Shown: positions 12,555 to 23,985 of the stretch, piece after piece
Layout of the letters: each line of letters opens with the position of its first letter
Position numbering within the stretch: position 1 is the first letter of the stretch
Assembly: GCA_946807835.1 (NCBI GenBank)
Contig: OX327683.1
Location: 12,715,001 to 12,779,000 of the forward strand
DNA length: 64,000 nucleotides
Origin: Ailanthus altissimus
Taxonomy: Eukaryota > Streptophyta > Magnoliopsida > Sapindales > Simaroubaceae
Reading direction: 5' to 3'
Notes under the pieces: model-generated
What the model saw: only the letters and a program-made list of their open reading frames with translations
Database searches by the model: none
What the model was told of the DNA's origin: nothing
Program-made: the position numbers and the translations under genes

Positions 12555-13086
12555 GATGGCCTCCAAAGTCAATCTAGACCTCCCGGTTGTGGACATGGCA
12601 GTCGAGAAGGGGAAACAGTCCCCAGAACTCCCTTAGTTAGAAAGAGCAGGGGGGTCGAGGTGAGTGAGGGAGCATTTACCTCTGCAAGTGGAATTCCCTC
12701 ATCTAAGGTAGCTCTAAATAAGGCCAAGCCAGTCCTAAGTACCAGAAAAGGCAAAGGCAACGATCCCGAGGACCCAGTGACTGGGGAAGATGTAGAGATA
12801 GTGAGGATGACTGCGCTTCTTGCCTTAGTGAGGATGACCTAAACCTCATTAGGCACTCCTATGAGACAGTCATCCTCAGGCTGCCCTTCGAGGAGGATTA
12901 CCCGAGTAGCCCTACCAATGGCGAGGTGGCCATTCATGTTGAATTCTTGAGGCTGGGACTTAAGCTTCCCATGCAGCGGTATTTTGCTAAGACGTGAGCC
13001 CGTTTCGAGATAGCCCTTTCTCAGCTAGGCCCGAACTCATGGAGAGTGCTTGCGGCCCTATTCGTCTTGTGGTCAATAGAAGGGCA
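12555..13086 (+). pseudogene. Tat antisense ORF, first segment (gypsy-type transposase-like domain)
   Basis: The ATG at 12555 opens MASKVNLDLPVVDMAVEKGK, followed by stops. Later codons read RHSYETVILRLPFEEDYP, EFLRLGLKLPMQRYFAK and LGPNSWRVLAALFVLW. The pattern 'LKLP..RYFA......LGPNSWR.L..LFVLW' resembles the plant 'putative gypsy type transposon' domain (PF04195-like), found in ORFs carried by gypsy elements. An internal stop sits after RYFAKT. The segment is cut by the Athila-like element at the GTCAC duplication, and the frame resumes at 24641 (GQS|HLFSRV). Biological role of these ORFs is unknown. Confidence 0.6.
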
Positions 13087-13091
13087 GTCAC

Positions 13092-14551
13092 TGATGTCTA
13101 ATTTAATGACCTAGCGCAAGTGCACGCTTTTTGTACCAAGTAATATAAGACTAAGTCCAAATTATCGATCCCACAGAAACTATTGTTTCTATTTTTTTCA
13201 ATCGAATACTAAAATTACTCTACTTTACTTTTATCCAAACTAGCTTTCAAAGATGGAGTTTAACTAATTAAATTACTACTATCGAATTGAACCTAATTAA
13301 AATATCGCAAGTACTTAGAGATAGAATTCATTAATTTGATAAGTAATCTAGGGTATCGACGTATCTCCTAGTAGTTCATTGAACCCTTTAACCCCTTAGT
13401 TATTCCTTTTTTATCAATTGATTGGTTAGACACTGATTTCATCATAAACTTCTATCAATAGTCGAATGATAATATCACACCCTAACAATTATCTATAAAT
13501 CTATGGTAATCCGAATAAGATGCAACTCGTTAAGATTAAGTCTAATCAAACCATACATGCCACCTAGGTATATGTTTATCCTAGATGGAACTCATAGATA
13601 TTACCCTATGATCATGTATCAACTACCCTAAGCTAAACATATGATTCCTTTTGTCAAAGTTATCATGGTTCCTAAACAATCAAAATAGTGATCAAGTATA
13701 ATGAAGGTTTAAGCATAGATAGATTGAATCAAGTAAGGGATAAAAGTTCATAATTAAGAGTTTAAAAGAATCAATTACATACTAGGTTCAAGACTGTCTT
13801 ACCCTAGATCAAAAGTATTTAGCTTATGTTCAAAACAAGAATATCAAAGGAAAAGTATAAAAATATCATGATCAAAATCATCTCTTAAAACTAAATAAGA
13901 AAATAACACAAGTGATGCCCTGAGTTGTTCTTCTTCCTCTTATCTTGATTGCCCAAAAGTTGATTCTTCAATCTTCAATCTTCAATAAAATTCACATTAA
14001 TCTCTTGGTTTGAATGTGTATTCATTGCTTGCATTTTTCTCCTTGTTAAATCTCTCTATTTTTGCCTCAAAATATTATTTTTGTTGCAAAGAGAAACCCT
14101 AGGCGCGAGGAGCTTTGAATCCACCCCGAATAGGTGAGTTGAGAGGAGTATTTAAACACTCGCACGGGCGCTACGGCATTGGGGGCTCAGCACTGCAGCG
14201 CTACGCACGCTCTTCAGGTTTTCGTAAGTCTTCGATGAGCGCCGCAGCACTGGGTGCTGAGTGCCACAGCGCTAGGTACTGAGCGCCGTAGTGCTGGGTG
14301 CTGAACGCCACAGCGCTCACTCGCTGTTCTAGGAACTGCAGCTCCCAGCCACTTGTCTCCTACTTTCGTCTTTCGAGCGTATTTCGCTAGTTTCTCACCC
14401 GATTCTCTTCCCGTTTGTTCCTATATGTCACATTGTCCTTTACGCACCTATTTAAGATTAAAAACACAAATAAGTAGCCAAATATTAATGGATTAAAGCA
14501 AAAATATCCAAGTTAGAGTGCTAGAATACTATTGTCATTATGCTATTATCA
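13092..14551 (-). repeat. Athila-like 3' LTR (1460 bp)
   Basis: Bounded by TGATGTC... and ...CTATTATCA. It contains a GC-rich island at about 14155-14345 made of repeated AGCGC/GGTGCT words in otherwise AT-rich DNA. There is no ORF of note. Confidence 0.9.
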
Positions 14552-15923
14552 AATACCCCCAAACTTAAGATACTTGCTCGCCCTCGAGCAAGACAAGAGC
14601 ATACTAACAAGGAGCCAAAACAAATATATAAAGAAACCCTCTTAACATTCCATAAACCATGAGTTACTTGGGTTGATCAGAAATTTGTAAGTTGTCTCAA
14701 CGGATGAATTACACTTATGAAATCTTTAGACTCAAAAATTATTCATGCTTATTCTACACTCTAATCACATACTTATATCTACCTTATAATTGTTCATTTG
14801 TGAGTGTGTGTCGAGCTATTTAATTGCACATCAATTGCATTTTTGAACATCTTATTTTTATCAAAGAAAGATCAGGATCAAAACAATTCTCCATAAGCTT
14901 GTTTTTCATAGCAATCTCCACTAATGTAGAACAAGAATATAATACAGGATCAAATAAGACTTTAATTAGCTTGTAATGTAAGGCTAAGGTGAAGGTGAGA
15001 TATAAAGATATATATAAAGTATAAATCACGCCATTAACACCTAGACTTTACTTAGAAACCTCTTGATTAATTTTCTTCCTTGACTCTTCATCTCCTCCCT
15101 CAAACTTATGTTATTTTCATCTTTATTTTAATCATGATTTTTTTTATATGTATACCCCCAAACTTAGATTGATATGCACCTTTAAGACTTGTTACTTTTC
15201 ATTGCAGTACCTTTCTTTCCTATATCCACAACCTATATTTTTTTTTGAATAATATTTTTAAATAAAGTCAAGGTTTATGGTGCTACTAATAAGTTTTAAG
15301 ATAAGTAAACTCGAAGTTTTAGGCTTGTAATGTGGTTGAACATAAAAAAAAATTGAAAAATTAAGCTCAAACGAGTAGACTAGAGATAAATATATATAAG
15401 GTAGGCTTGAAAATGCTCAAACGGTCCAAAGATGGCATATAATCATATCCCTTACTATATTTATCCTAGGATTTCGCCTTAAAAGCTAATCAAACAAATT
15501 CTAGATAATAGATGACCTTGATTACCTTTTCTGTTGTGAATAAGCATATTCTTCCTTACAACTGCTGAACATTAAATGGCTCTAAAGTGTACTGATGTTT
15601 AAAGTGAACAACTATAAGCTGAATATAATTAATCTGATTATAGTATAAAATGAACACAATAATAGATAAATCTTAGAGTTTATAGCTTTTCTTCAACTCC
15701 ATTTATCATCATTGACTACAACTCTTTCGACCCAAACAACCGATACTAAAAGAAAGTAAACTACTTCAAAAGAAAACAGATAAAATAGAAAATAAACTAA
15801 CAACGCATGAAGAAAATTACAAATTAAAAAGTGTTTCCCCTGCCCCCACACTTATAATAAGACATGTCCTTATGGCGGCTGTAAAATAACAAAATTGGAA
15901 CACTTCTCTGTTTGTATAAAGGA
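14552..15923 (-). other. Athila-like 3' non-coding region with polypurine tract
   Basis: The polypurine tract AAGTTTGGGGGTATT (minus strand, 14552-14566) adjoins the 3' LTR. The remaining roughly 1.35 kb between the last ORF and the LTR is AT-rich with no coding signal. Confidence 0.7.
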
Positions 15924-17004
15924 TTAGATGTCCCCTTTGTCTTCATCTTCACTCTCTTCTTCATTTTTAGCTTCTGCATCATCTCCTAAGTCATCCGCAT
16001 CTAGTGGCGCTGGATAGGTCGAAAAGTGTGGCAAGTTATGTGTATCCATGCCGAAGTGTGTGAGTGTAATGCGTAAAACCTGGTCTTGATAAGCGGCATG
16101 TGAGGCGGTCCACTGCTGGTGTATGGTGAAGGCATCCTCTAACCTGGACAGTCATTGAGGTATGGTCAGTTGTTCTATGGATCTGTGTGGCGGAAGTGGT
16201 CGGGGAGTGGGGTCTTGAGCTGGACTATCAATAATTGTAGCAATTTTGTTGTTATCCAATACATGTGCTGGGGGCAATACTTTCTCTGATGATGTCCACT
16301 CAACTCCAGCTTTATTACAAAGTGTTGTAATCAGCGATGGGCAATATATGCTTTACTTTAGATGATCAAGGCCAAAAAAGATTGTATCTCTGATCACCTT
16401 ACCAATATCAATAGTTTGCCCTGTTAGAATGGCATACAGAAGGAGAGCTCTCTTCGCTGTTAATGTGCTCATGTAACGAACTAGCATTAATCTGGCAGCT
16501 ATGAAATAGTGCCATGCTTTGAATTCTCTGCACATGTAGCGTGCGGGAAAGGAGACCAGAAGATTTCCAAACATCGTCTATTGAGCATCTGAGGTGGCCA
16601 AGTAACAATTAACAGCTTCATAATCTGGGTTTTAGTGAAGCTCCATATAGTTATCTCGTTGTATATTGGGTACCCTAAAGTATCTATTGATTTTCTCATT
16701 GTAGATGCGAATAATTCTGCCCCTACTTTCTACTTTGCTCTTTGCCATTAGCATAAAATTCTTGGACTACGGGGATAACTGCGGCATTCAGCTGTGCGCA
16801 CAAGCGTCCCCACCCTCTGTTTGCAATAATTTGGGAGATTCTTGGATAGCCCCCTCCCGTGATATCAAATCCTCTTTAAAGAATACTTGTGCGTTTAACA
16901 ATGAAAGAGTGATATAAGTCGGCGGCTTCCTTAGAAACAAACTAATTAGTGTCTAAGCCCGCAGAAGATGATGCAACGGACTTCTTTGATTTCTCGGGTG
17001 TCAT
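15924..17004 (-). pseudogene. Athila-like downstream ORF (plant transposon protein domain, env position)
   Basis: The reading starts at an ATG at 17004 (MTPEKSKKSVASSSAG). It then gives KEAADLYHSFIVKRTSIL, RGFDITGGGYPRISQII, NRGWGRLCAQLNAAVIPVVQ and EFYANGKEQS. Farther on come FKAWHYFIAARLMLVRYMST, AKRALLLYAILTGQTIDIGK and an acidic tail ending EEESEDEDKGDI before TAA at 15924-15926. The 'RGF......I..RGW..L......AVIPVV.EFYAN' and 'RALLLYAI.TG...D.G..I' patterns match the plant transposon-protein domain common in Athila ORFs (PF20167-like). At least three stops and frameshifts interrupt it. It lies downstream of integrase in pol sense, where some Athila elements carry an env-like gene; no signal peptide or transmembrane segment is evident. 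Confidence 0.65.
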
Positions 17005-18168
17005 TAAATACCTGAAACAACAATAATGAGCATCCTGAATATGGACAGCAAATGCCATGCACACGTTGCAATAAGAAATCATATATGTGTGCCATATTTT
17101 ACGCAACCCACAATCTCTTTTGCACTCAAAATCATCCATTTAAACAACACTCAACTCACCAAGTTGAACATTAATCATCAATCAATATCAACATGCACAG
17201 TAAACACCAATCAATATCAATGTGAACAGTAAACACCAAGTAACGCCACTTTGAACAATAAACACAAGTCAACACCACTTTTAAACATACTTGAACAAAC
17301 ATCATAATATGTAACTAGGTAGCTAATCAAGAATTTCAAGTAAAACCCATTAAACCTCAGTCAACTCATCAATTAGAACAAGATGCACAAGCATTCCCGA
17401 TTTCTTTTTTTTTTTTTTTTTTTGAAGAATTAATTGAAAACAAGTTCTGATAATCATAATTTAACAATAAGGAAACTAATTATTCATTGTAACCGTAAAA
17501 TAAAGATACATAATAAGAAATAAAATGAAGAAAGATAGGGATTTGTACCTTGAATGCTATTGAAGAGAAGAAGTTGGGAGTGGTGATGAATGTGAAGAAT
17601 TAGGTGAAAAGTGTGCTAAAGAGGTGTTAGTTTGAGTAGGTAATGAATTTGAATCTAAATGTAGTGTGTGGGAGTGTTTAATTTTGATTTGAGATGAATA
17701 GGTAAAAGTGTGAGATGGGGAAGATGAGTTTTAGGGTTTATGTGAGTGAGAGAAAAGGGGGAAAGATAGGAAGAATTAAAATAGGAGAGAAGAAGTATTA
17801 TACTTCTCCCGTGTGAGCGCCGCGGCGCTTGCTCTTGAGCGTCACGACGCTCATACATATTTGGGCACGATTGTACCCAAGTGCCAGCGTTACAGCGCTC
17901 GCAAGCCTCATTTCAAACTTTTTTTTAATTTATTTTTTTTTATTTCAACCTAAAGAAAAATATACTACTCAAAAGAAAAAAGAAAAATAAAAAATAAAAT
18001 AAATTAAACTAATTAAACTCAAAGGATACTAGGCTTGGGTTGCCTCCCAAGAAGTGCTTGGTTTAACGTCTTCGGCTTAATGTGTTGTTTTTGCAGTTGC
18101 TTGTAATCCATAAGATCGACACTGACCTTCTGTCGATCTATGTATCCTCCATGATAATTCTTGAGGCA
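17005..18168 (-). other. Athila-like spacer between integrase and downstream ORF
   Basis: Non-coding spacer with a 19-T tract near 17405-17423. A short GC-rich patch at 17812-17900 (GAGCGCCGCGGCGCTTG and related words) echoes the LTR island. Short ORFs here have no family resemblance. Confidence 0.6.
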
Positions 18169-19480
18169 CTAACCATTTACTGTAAATGAAGCTTGATTAT
18201 TTGGATCTCTAATTTCAACCGCTCCATTTGGGTAAACTGTTATGATTTGAAACGAATCTGACCATCGAGACCTGAGTTTTTCAAGAAATAACTTTAGTCT
18301 TGAATTGTAGAGCAACATTAGTTGTCCTTTTTCAAATGAATGTTGAAGTATCTTCTTATCATGCCACTGTTTCATCTTTTCTTTATATAGCTTGGCATTC
18401 TCATATGCTTGTAAATGAAACTCATCCATGGCCTTTAGTTGAAGTAAGCGTTTCTCACATGTAGCTTGGAGATCAAAGTTGAGGGCTTAAATGGCCCAAT
18501 ATGCTTTGTGTTCCAACTCCAAGGGTAGGTGACATGCTTTTTCAAAGGTCAAACGAAAAGGGGACATACCAATCGGAGTTTTGTAAGTAGTACGATATGC
18601 CCATAAAGCGTCATCCAAGTGTAATGTCCAATCCTTTCGATTTGGTTTAACCATTTTCTCTAAGATGTTTTTTATTTTTTGATTGGATACCTCAACTTGT
18701 CCGCTCGTTTAAGGATGATATACAGTAGCCGTTTTGTGCTTGACTTCGTATTTTTGTAAAAGGGTTGAAAAATACTTATTGCAGAAGTGTGAGCCCTCGT
18801 CACTTATAATTGCTCTTGGTGTTCCATATCTTGTGAATTTATTCTTTTGAAGGAACTTAATCACTGTTCTTGCCTCATTTGTTGGTAATGCTACTGCCTC
18901 TACCCATTTTGAAACATAATCCACAGCTACAAGTATGTATTTGTTATTGTAGGATGGTAAAAACGGTCACATAAGGTCTATTCCCCAAACGTCAAAAAAT
19001 TTAACTTCTAGAATGGTCTGTTGTGGCATTTCATATCTTTTGGAGATGTTCCCGGTCCGTTGACATCAATCTCACCCTGCAACAAAAGAATATGTATCTA
19101 TAAATAATGAGGGCCAATAAAAACCAAATTAAAGTACCTTAGCTGCTATTTTGTCGCCCGCAAAATGTCCTCCATAACCAGATGCGTGACAATGGTGTAA
19201 GATGTCTTGAGTTTCTTCTGTAGGGACACATCTTCGAATGATTTGATCTACACATGATTTGTAAAGGAATGGTTTATCCCAGAAATAGAATCTTGCATCG
19301 TAGAGGAATTTCTTCTTTTACTGAAAAGTTAAATCATGAGGTGTTAGGACTAGAAACTAAATAATTTACAATATTAGCATACCAAGGGATCTTGTGATGT
19401 TGTGTTGCAAGGAGTTGCTCATCCAGAAAGGTTTCATTGATTTGGATCTTCTCTTGGTGTTGATTTGATGCTTCCAAATG
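18169..19480 (-). pseudogene. Athila-like integrase
   Basis: The core is readable at 18709-18924 ([31 protein letters not shown]), with the expected Asp and the EGSHF block where DGGSHF is usual. The upstream text EVKFFDVWGIDLM with a stop continues the same domain. The C-terminal part at 18169-18429 (AYENAKLYKEKMKQWHDK, AVEIRDPNN, ending FTVNG) matches Athila/gypsy integrase C-termini. Stops and frameshifts separate the blocks. Confidence 0.8.
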
Positions 19481-19510
19481 AGAGAGATGATCTGCAACTT
19501 AGTTTTCAAC

Positions 19511-20888
19511 TCATTTTCTATCTTTGATCTCTAGATCGAATTCTTGCAGTAGGAGAATCCATCGAATGAGTCTTGGCTTAGCATCTTTGTTATTGATGAG
19601 GTACTTGATTGTTGAATGATTTGTGAAGACTGTAATCTTAACTCTAATAAGGTAAGCCCAGAACTTGTCAAAAGAAAATACTACTACTAGAAGCTCTTTT
19701 TTCTGTGGTGGTGTAATTGGACTGTGCGTCATTAAGAGTCTTGCTTGCATAGTATATCTTGTGAAACACTTTCTCTCGGCGTTGTCCTAGTACAGCCCCC
19801 ACAGCTAAATCACTTGCATCATACATCACTTCAAAGGGTAAGTCCCAATCTAGATCTATAATGATCGGTGCAGTGGTAAGCTTCTCCTTTAACAATTCAA
19901 AAGCTTCAAGATATGCATCATTGAAATGAAACTGCACTTCTTTCCCTAGTAAGTTGCATAGGGGTTTAGAGATCTTGGAGAAATCTTTTATAAATCTTCG
20001 ATAAAATTCGGCATGGCCAAGAAAGCTCCGCACTCCTTTTACATTAATTGGTAGTGGCAACTTCTCAATGGTTTCTATCTTTGCTCTATCAACTTTAATA
20101 CCATGAGCAAAAAATTTATGACCTAATACTATGCCTTCTTTAACCATAAAATGACATTTTTCCCAATTGAGCACTAAATTGGTATTTCACACCGTTTGAG
20201 CACAAATGCTAGATTATCAAGGCATTGATCAAATGAATTGCCAAAAACAGAAAAATCGTTCATAAATACCTCAATGAAGTGCTCAATAATATCTGAAAAT
20301 ATAGCCATCATACAGCGCTGAAATGTGGCTGGACAATAGTCTAAATGGCATTCTCCAGAAAGCAAATATACCATATGGGCAAGTAAATGTGGTCTTTTCT
20401 TGATCTTCAGGTGCAATTACATTCTGATTATAGCCAAAATATCCATCCAAAAAGCAATAATATTCATATCTTGCTAACCTATCAAGAATTTGATCGATGA
20501 AAGGTAAGGGGAAATGATCTTTGCGGGTGACTTTATTCAGCTTCCGGTAGTCCATAAATATCCTCCAACTTGTGACAGTCCTAGTTAAGATTAAATCATT
20601 ATTCTCATTTACCACTACAGTGATCCCTCCTTTCTTTGGTACACATTGCACTGGACTTATCCATGAGCTATAAAAAATGGGGTAGATAATCCCTACATCT
20701 AGCCACTTAATAATCTCTTTCTTTACTACATCTTTCATTACTGGATTTAAGCGCCTTTGCTGCTTAATTGTAGCCTTATGCCTTACCTCTAACAGGATTT
20801 TATGCATGCAAAAAAAAGGATTGATTCCCTTGATGTCAGCAATCATCCATCCTATAGCCTTCTTATAATCTCTTAAGATCCTTAACAA
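19511..20888 (-). pseudogene. Athila-like reverse transcriptase and RNase H
   Basis: The RT has FMDYRKLNKVTRKDHFPLP, FIDQILDRLARYEYYCFLDG and QEKTTFTCPYGIFAFWRMPF. The catalytic box reads VFMNDFSVFG instead of the usual VFMDDF, so one catalytic Asp is lost (near 20262). RNase H follows at 19511-20174 ([27 protein letters not shown]). The three pieces are in different frames. Domain order and sequence are typical of Athila-like gypsy elements. Confidence 0.85.
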
Positions 20889-21119
20889 TTTATTTACCTA
20901 CGAGTCATCAAGTTGTGCAAAAACTATAACTGGAAAAGTAGAAGATTCACCAAGAAATGCATACCATAAATGACTTGGTAATGGTTTTAACTATAGTTTA
21001 GGAGGTTCTTTAATAGACGGCTTAATGTGAGTTTGCAAGCCTTCTGGTCTATTTAACGATTCAACTCTCCTCCTGAATCTGTCAAATCTCGGAGAAAGGC
21101 TTAAGGCTTGTAGATACTT

Positions 21120-21794
21120 TCATGCTTCACTTCTTTCTACCCCAACTCCATTTACCACTACATCTTCTAGAGAATCTTCAATGCTATTTTTGTTGAACAT
21201 ATCTTGCATTTCCCTGTCAATGACATCAATGCTCATACACTCCTCTTCCTCACTTGGCCCTCGCATGGCTTTGAACACATTGAATGTTACTTCTTCATTT
21301 TGCACCCTCATAGTTAATTCTTCTTTTTGCACATCAATAAAGGTTCTCCCTGTTGCTAAGAATGGTCTTCCTAGTATGATGGATACCTCACGATCCTCCT
21401 TCATATCCAACACTATAAAATCTATTGGAAAGATGAACTTGTTAACCTTTACCAAAACATCTTTAATAATGCCCATTGGATAAGTGAGTGAACGGTCTGC
21501 CAATTACAAGGTGACATTAGTAGGTTTAGCTTCCCCCAAACCTAACTTCTTGCAGAGGGATAATGGCATTAAGTTGATGCTGGTGCCTAAATCACATAAT
21601 GCTCTGCCAAAGAATTTCTCCCTGATAGTGCATGGTATGGTGAAACTGCCTGGATCCTTCAATTTTGGTGGCAATTTCTTTTGCAATATTGCGCAACATT
21701 CTTCGGTGAGTGCCACGGTTTCATATTCAGCTAATCTCCTTTTCTTTGATAAGATGTCCTTCATGAACTTTACATAACTAAGCATTTGTTCCAA
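21120..21794 (-). pseudogene. Athila-like protease region
   Basis: The active-site block reads ALCDLGTSINLMPLSLCKK (D-L-G-T/A-S, the Athila form of the aspartic-protease motif), preceded by FGRALCDL. A downstream stretch (IDFIVLDMKEDREVSIILGR PFLATGRTFIDV) is the C-terminal half. A frame break separates the halves near 21500. Confidence 0.8.
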
Positions 21795-23419
21795 AGTATC
21801 TGCAAAAGGTATGTTAATTTGGAGTTTCTTAAAGACATCTAAAAATTTTGAAAATTACTTGTCCAACTTCTATTTCTGTAGCCTTTGAGGGAATGGTGGA
21901 GGTGGATGGGGAGGCTGAACTGCAAGTTTCTACTGAACTTTACTGGTTCATACTGCTGCATTAGCATTTTTCTGCATCTCTTTACTGCTTTCTGCATTTT
22001 CCTGCTACTGTTCATCATGTTCTGCAGTAAATTCTGCACTTCTGCATTATTTTCTTCACTACATTCTGCACTTTTCTTCACTTCTGCACTATTTGACTAC
22101 AACTCCTTACCACTTCTCAAAGAAACAGCTTTGCATTGCTCCTTATCCCTTCTAGGATTAGCTTCAGTATTGCTTGGTAAAGTCTCTTAAGGTCGATTAT
22201 TTAATGCTGCAGTAAGTTGCCCCATTTGAGTTTCTAGTTTTCAAAGATGCATAATGGTTTTGTAGAATAGCATCATTCGACTTTATGTACTGCATAAATA
22301 TATATTCCAAGGATGCTTTCTTTTCTTATGGGGGATGAAATCCGGGTGGGTTAGGTTTAAGTTGCTGGCCTTGGTTGCCACCCCAAAAAAAATTTGGATG
22401 ATTTCTCCACCCCAGATTATAATAATTTGAATATGGATTATTCTGCTGTCTATTATGATTCCCCACATAGTTTACTGACTTCATGCATTGCCCATTCAAA
22501 TAATTATCACCACAAAAGTCACAAGTCGCATGGGTCTTGATAGCATTCATAGAATCAACCTTTTGATTAATATGTTGATCTGCACAGCCAATGCATTAAA
22601 TGCATCAATCTCATGAACTCCAACAACCTTCCTTGGTGTAACTCTTTCAGTAGGCCATTGATAGCTATTGAATGTCATCTCTTCCAATAACTCATATGCT
22701 TCATCAGAGCTTCTTTAGCAGCGGTATCGATAATTGTCCTTAAATAACCCACTAGCCCATTGTAGAACGTTTAGACTAATAACCATTTCAGAACTCCATA
22801 ATGGGGACACTTCCTCAACATGCCCTTAAATCGTTCCCATGCTTTGTATAATGGCTCACCTTTAATTTGCACAAATAAGGTGATGTCATTCCTTATCTTA
22901 GCTGTCTTCACTGGTGGAAAAAAACTTCGCTAAGAACTTCTGTGCTAGGTCATCCTACGTTGATATAGATCCTGATGATAATAACATCAACCAGCTCTTG
23001 GCCTTATCCCTCAATGAGAAAAGGAATAGTCGCAACCTGATGGCATCATCTGAAATCCCATTGAACTTGAATGTATTGCAAATCTCCAAGAAATTCACAA
23101 TATGCATGTTGGGATCATCATTGGGAGCTTCACTAAATTGCACAGCCTCCTTAAGTATCTAAATATTACTTGGCTTGATTTCAAAGTTGTTTGCATTAAC
23201 AATGAGGCGCCGAATACTAGACTGAATGCCTTTTGTTGTACGAACAACATAATCCCTCAATGATCTATATGGATTCATAAGCTCAAACACTGGATTGTTG
23301 ATATTGTCGTGATTCTCTGCCATGTTTCTATTTTGATGTTGTTCTCTACGAAGTCTCCGGAATGTTCTTTCAATCTCAAGATCAAAAGATGTTGAATCTT
23401 CACTCTTGGTTCTTCGCAT
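21795..23419 (-). pseudogene. Athila-like gag with zinc knuckle
   Basis: Gag starts at 23419 (MRRTKSEDSTSFDLEIERTF) and continues through FLEICNTFKFNGISDDAIRL and DKAKSWLMLL. The next block is DDLAQKFLAKFFPPVKTAKI, then RNDITLFVQIKGEPLYKAWE. A zinc-finger region lies near 22550-22480 (CDFCGDNYLNGQC). Several stops occur (after KPSNI, SIST and WLLV). The first 200 bases are duplicated upstream as part of the 382-bp tandem duplication. Confidence 0.82.
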
Positions 23420-23985
23420 GAACTGTCAAAACAAAAAAAATACAATTGTTAACTAGAACGAAAAAAGACCAATAACAATAATGAAATAAAAATAAAATCT
23501 GAAGTAAAAGTAAAATAGTATGGTATTAGTATCAATCTAAGATTAGATAAAATAGTCCCCGACAACGATGCCAAAAACTTGATGTCTAATTTAATGACCT
23601 AGACTAAATGTCTTCTATTGTAGGAACAGTAGAATCCCTCAATGATCTATGTGGATTCATAATCTCAAACACTGGATTATTGATATTGTCATGATTCTCT
23701 GCCATGTTTCTATTTTAATGTTGTTCTCTACGAAGTCTCCGGAATATTCTTTCAATCTCAGGATCAAAAGATGTTGAATCTTCACTCTTGGTTCTTCGTA
23801 TGAACTGTCAAAACAAAAAAAATACCATTGTTAACTAGAACGAAAAAAGACCAATAACAATAATGAAATAAAAATAAAATCTGAAGTAAAAGTAAAATAG
23901 TATGGTATTAGTATCAATCTAAGATTAGATAAAATAGTCCCCGACAACGGTGCCAAAAACTTGATGTCTAATTTAATGACCTAGC
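23214..23985 (-). repeat. 382-bp tandem duplication of gag start, leader and primer-binding site
   Basis: TGATGTCTAATTTAATGACC occurs at 23580 and again at 23962, each followed inward by the leader and the tRNA-Asp primer-binding site (about 23556-23573 and 23938-23955). The gag start is also present twice. At the junction, LTR sequence ...GACCTAG runs directly into gag sequence CTAGACT..., so four bases (CTAG) are shared. The outer copy's site reads TGGCACCGTTGTCGGGGA and the inner one TGGCATCGTTGTCGGGGA. Confidence 0.88.
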
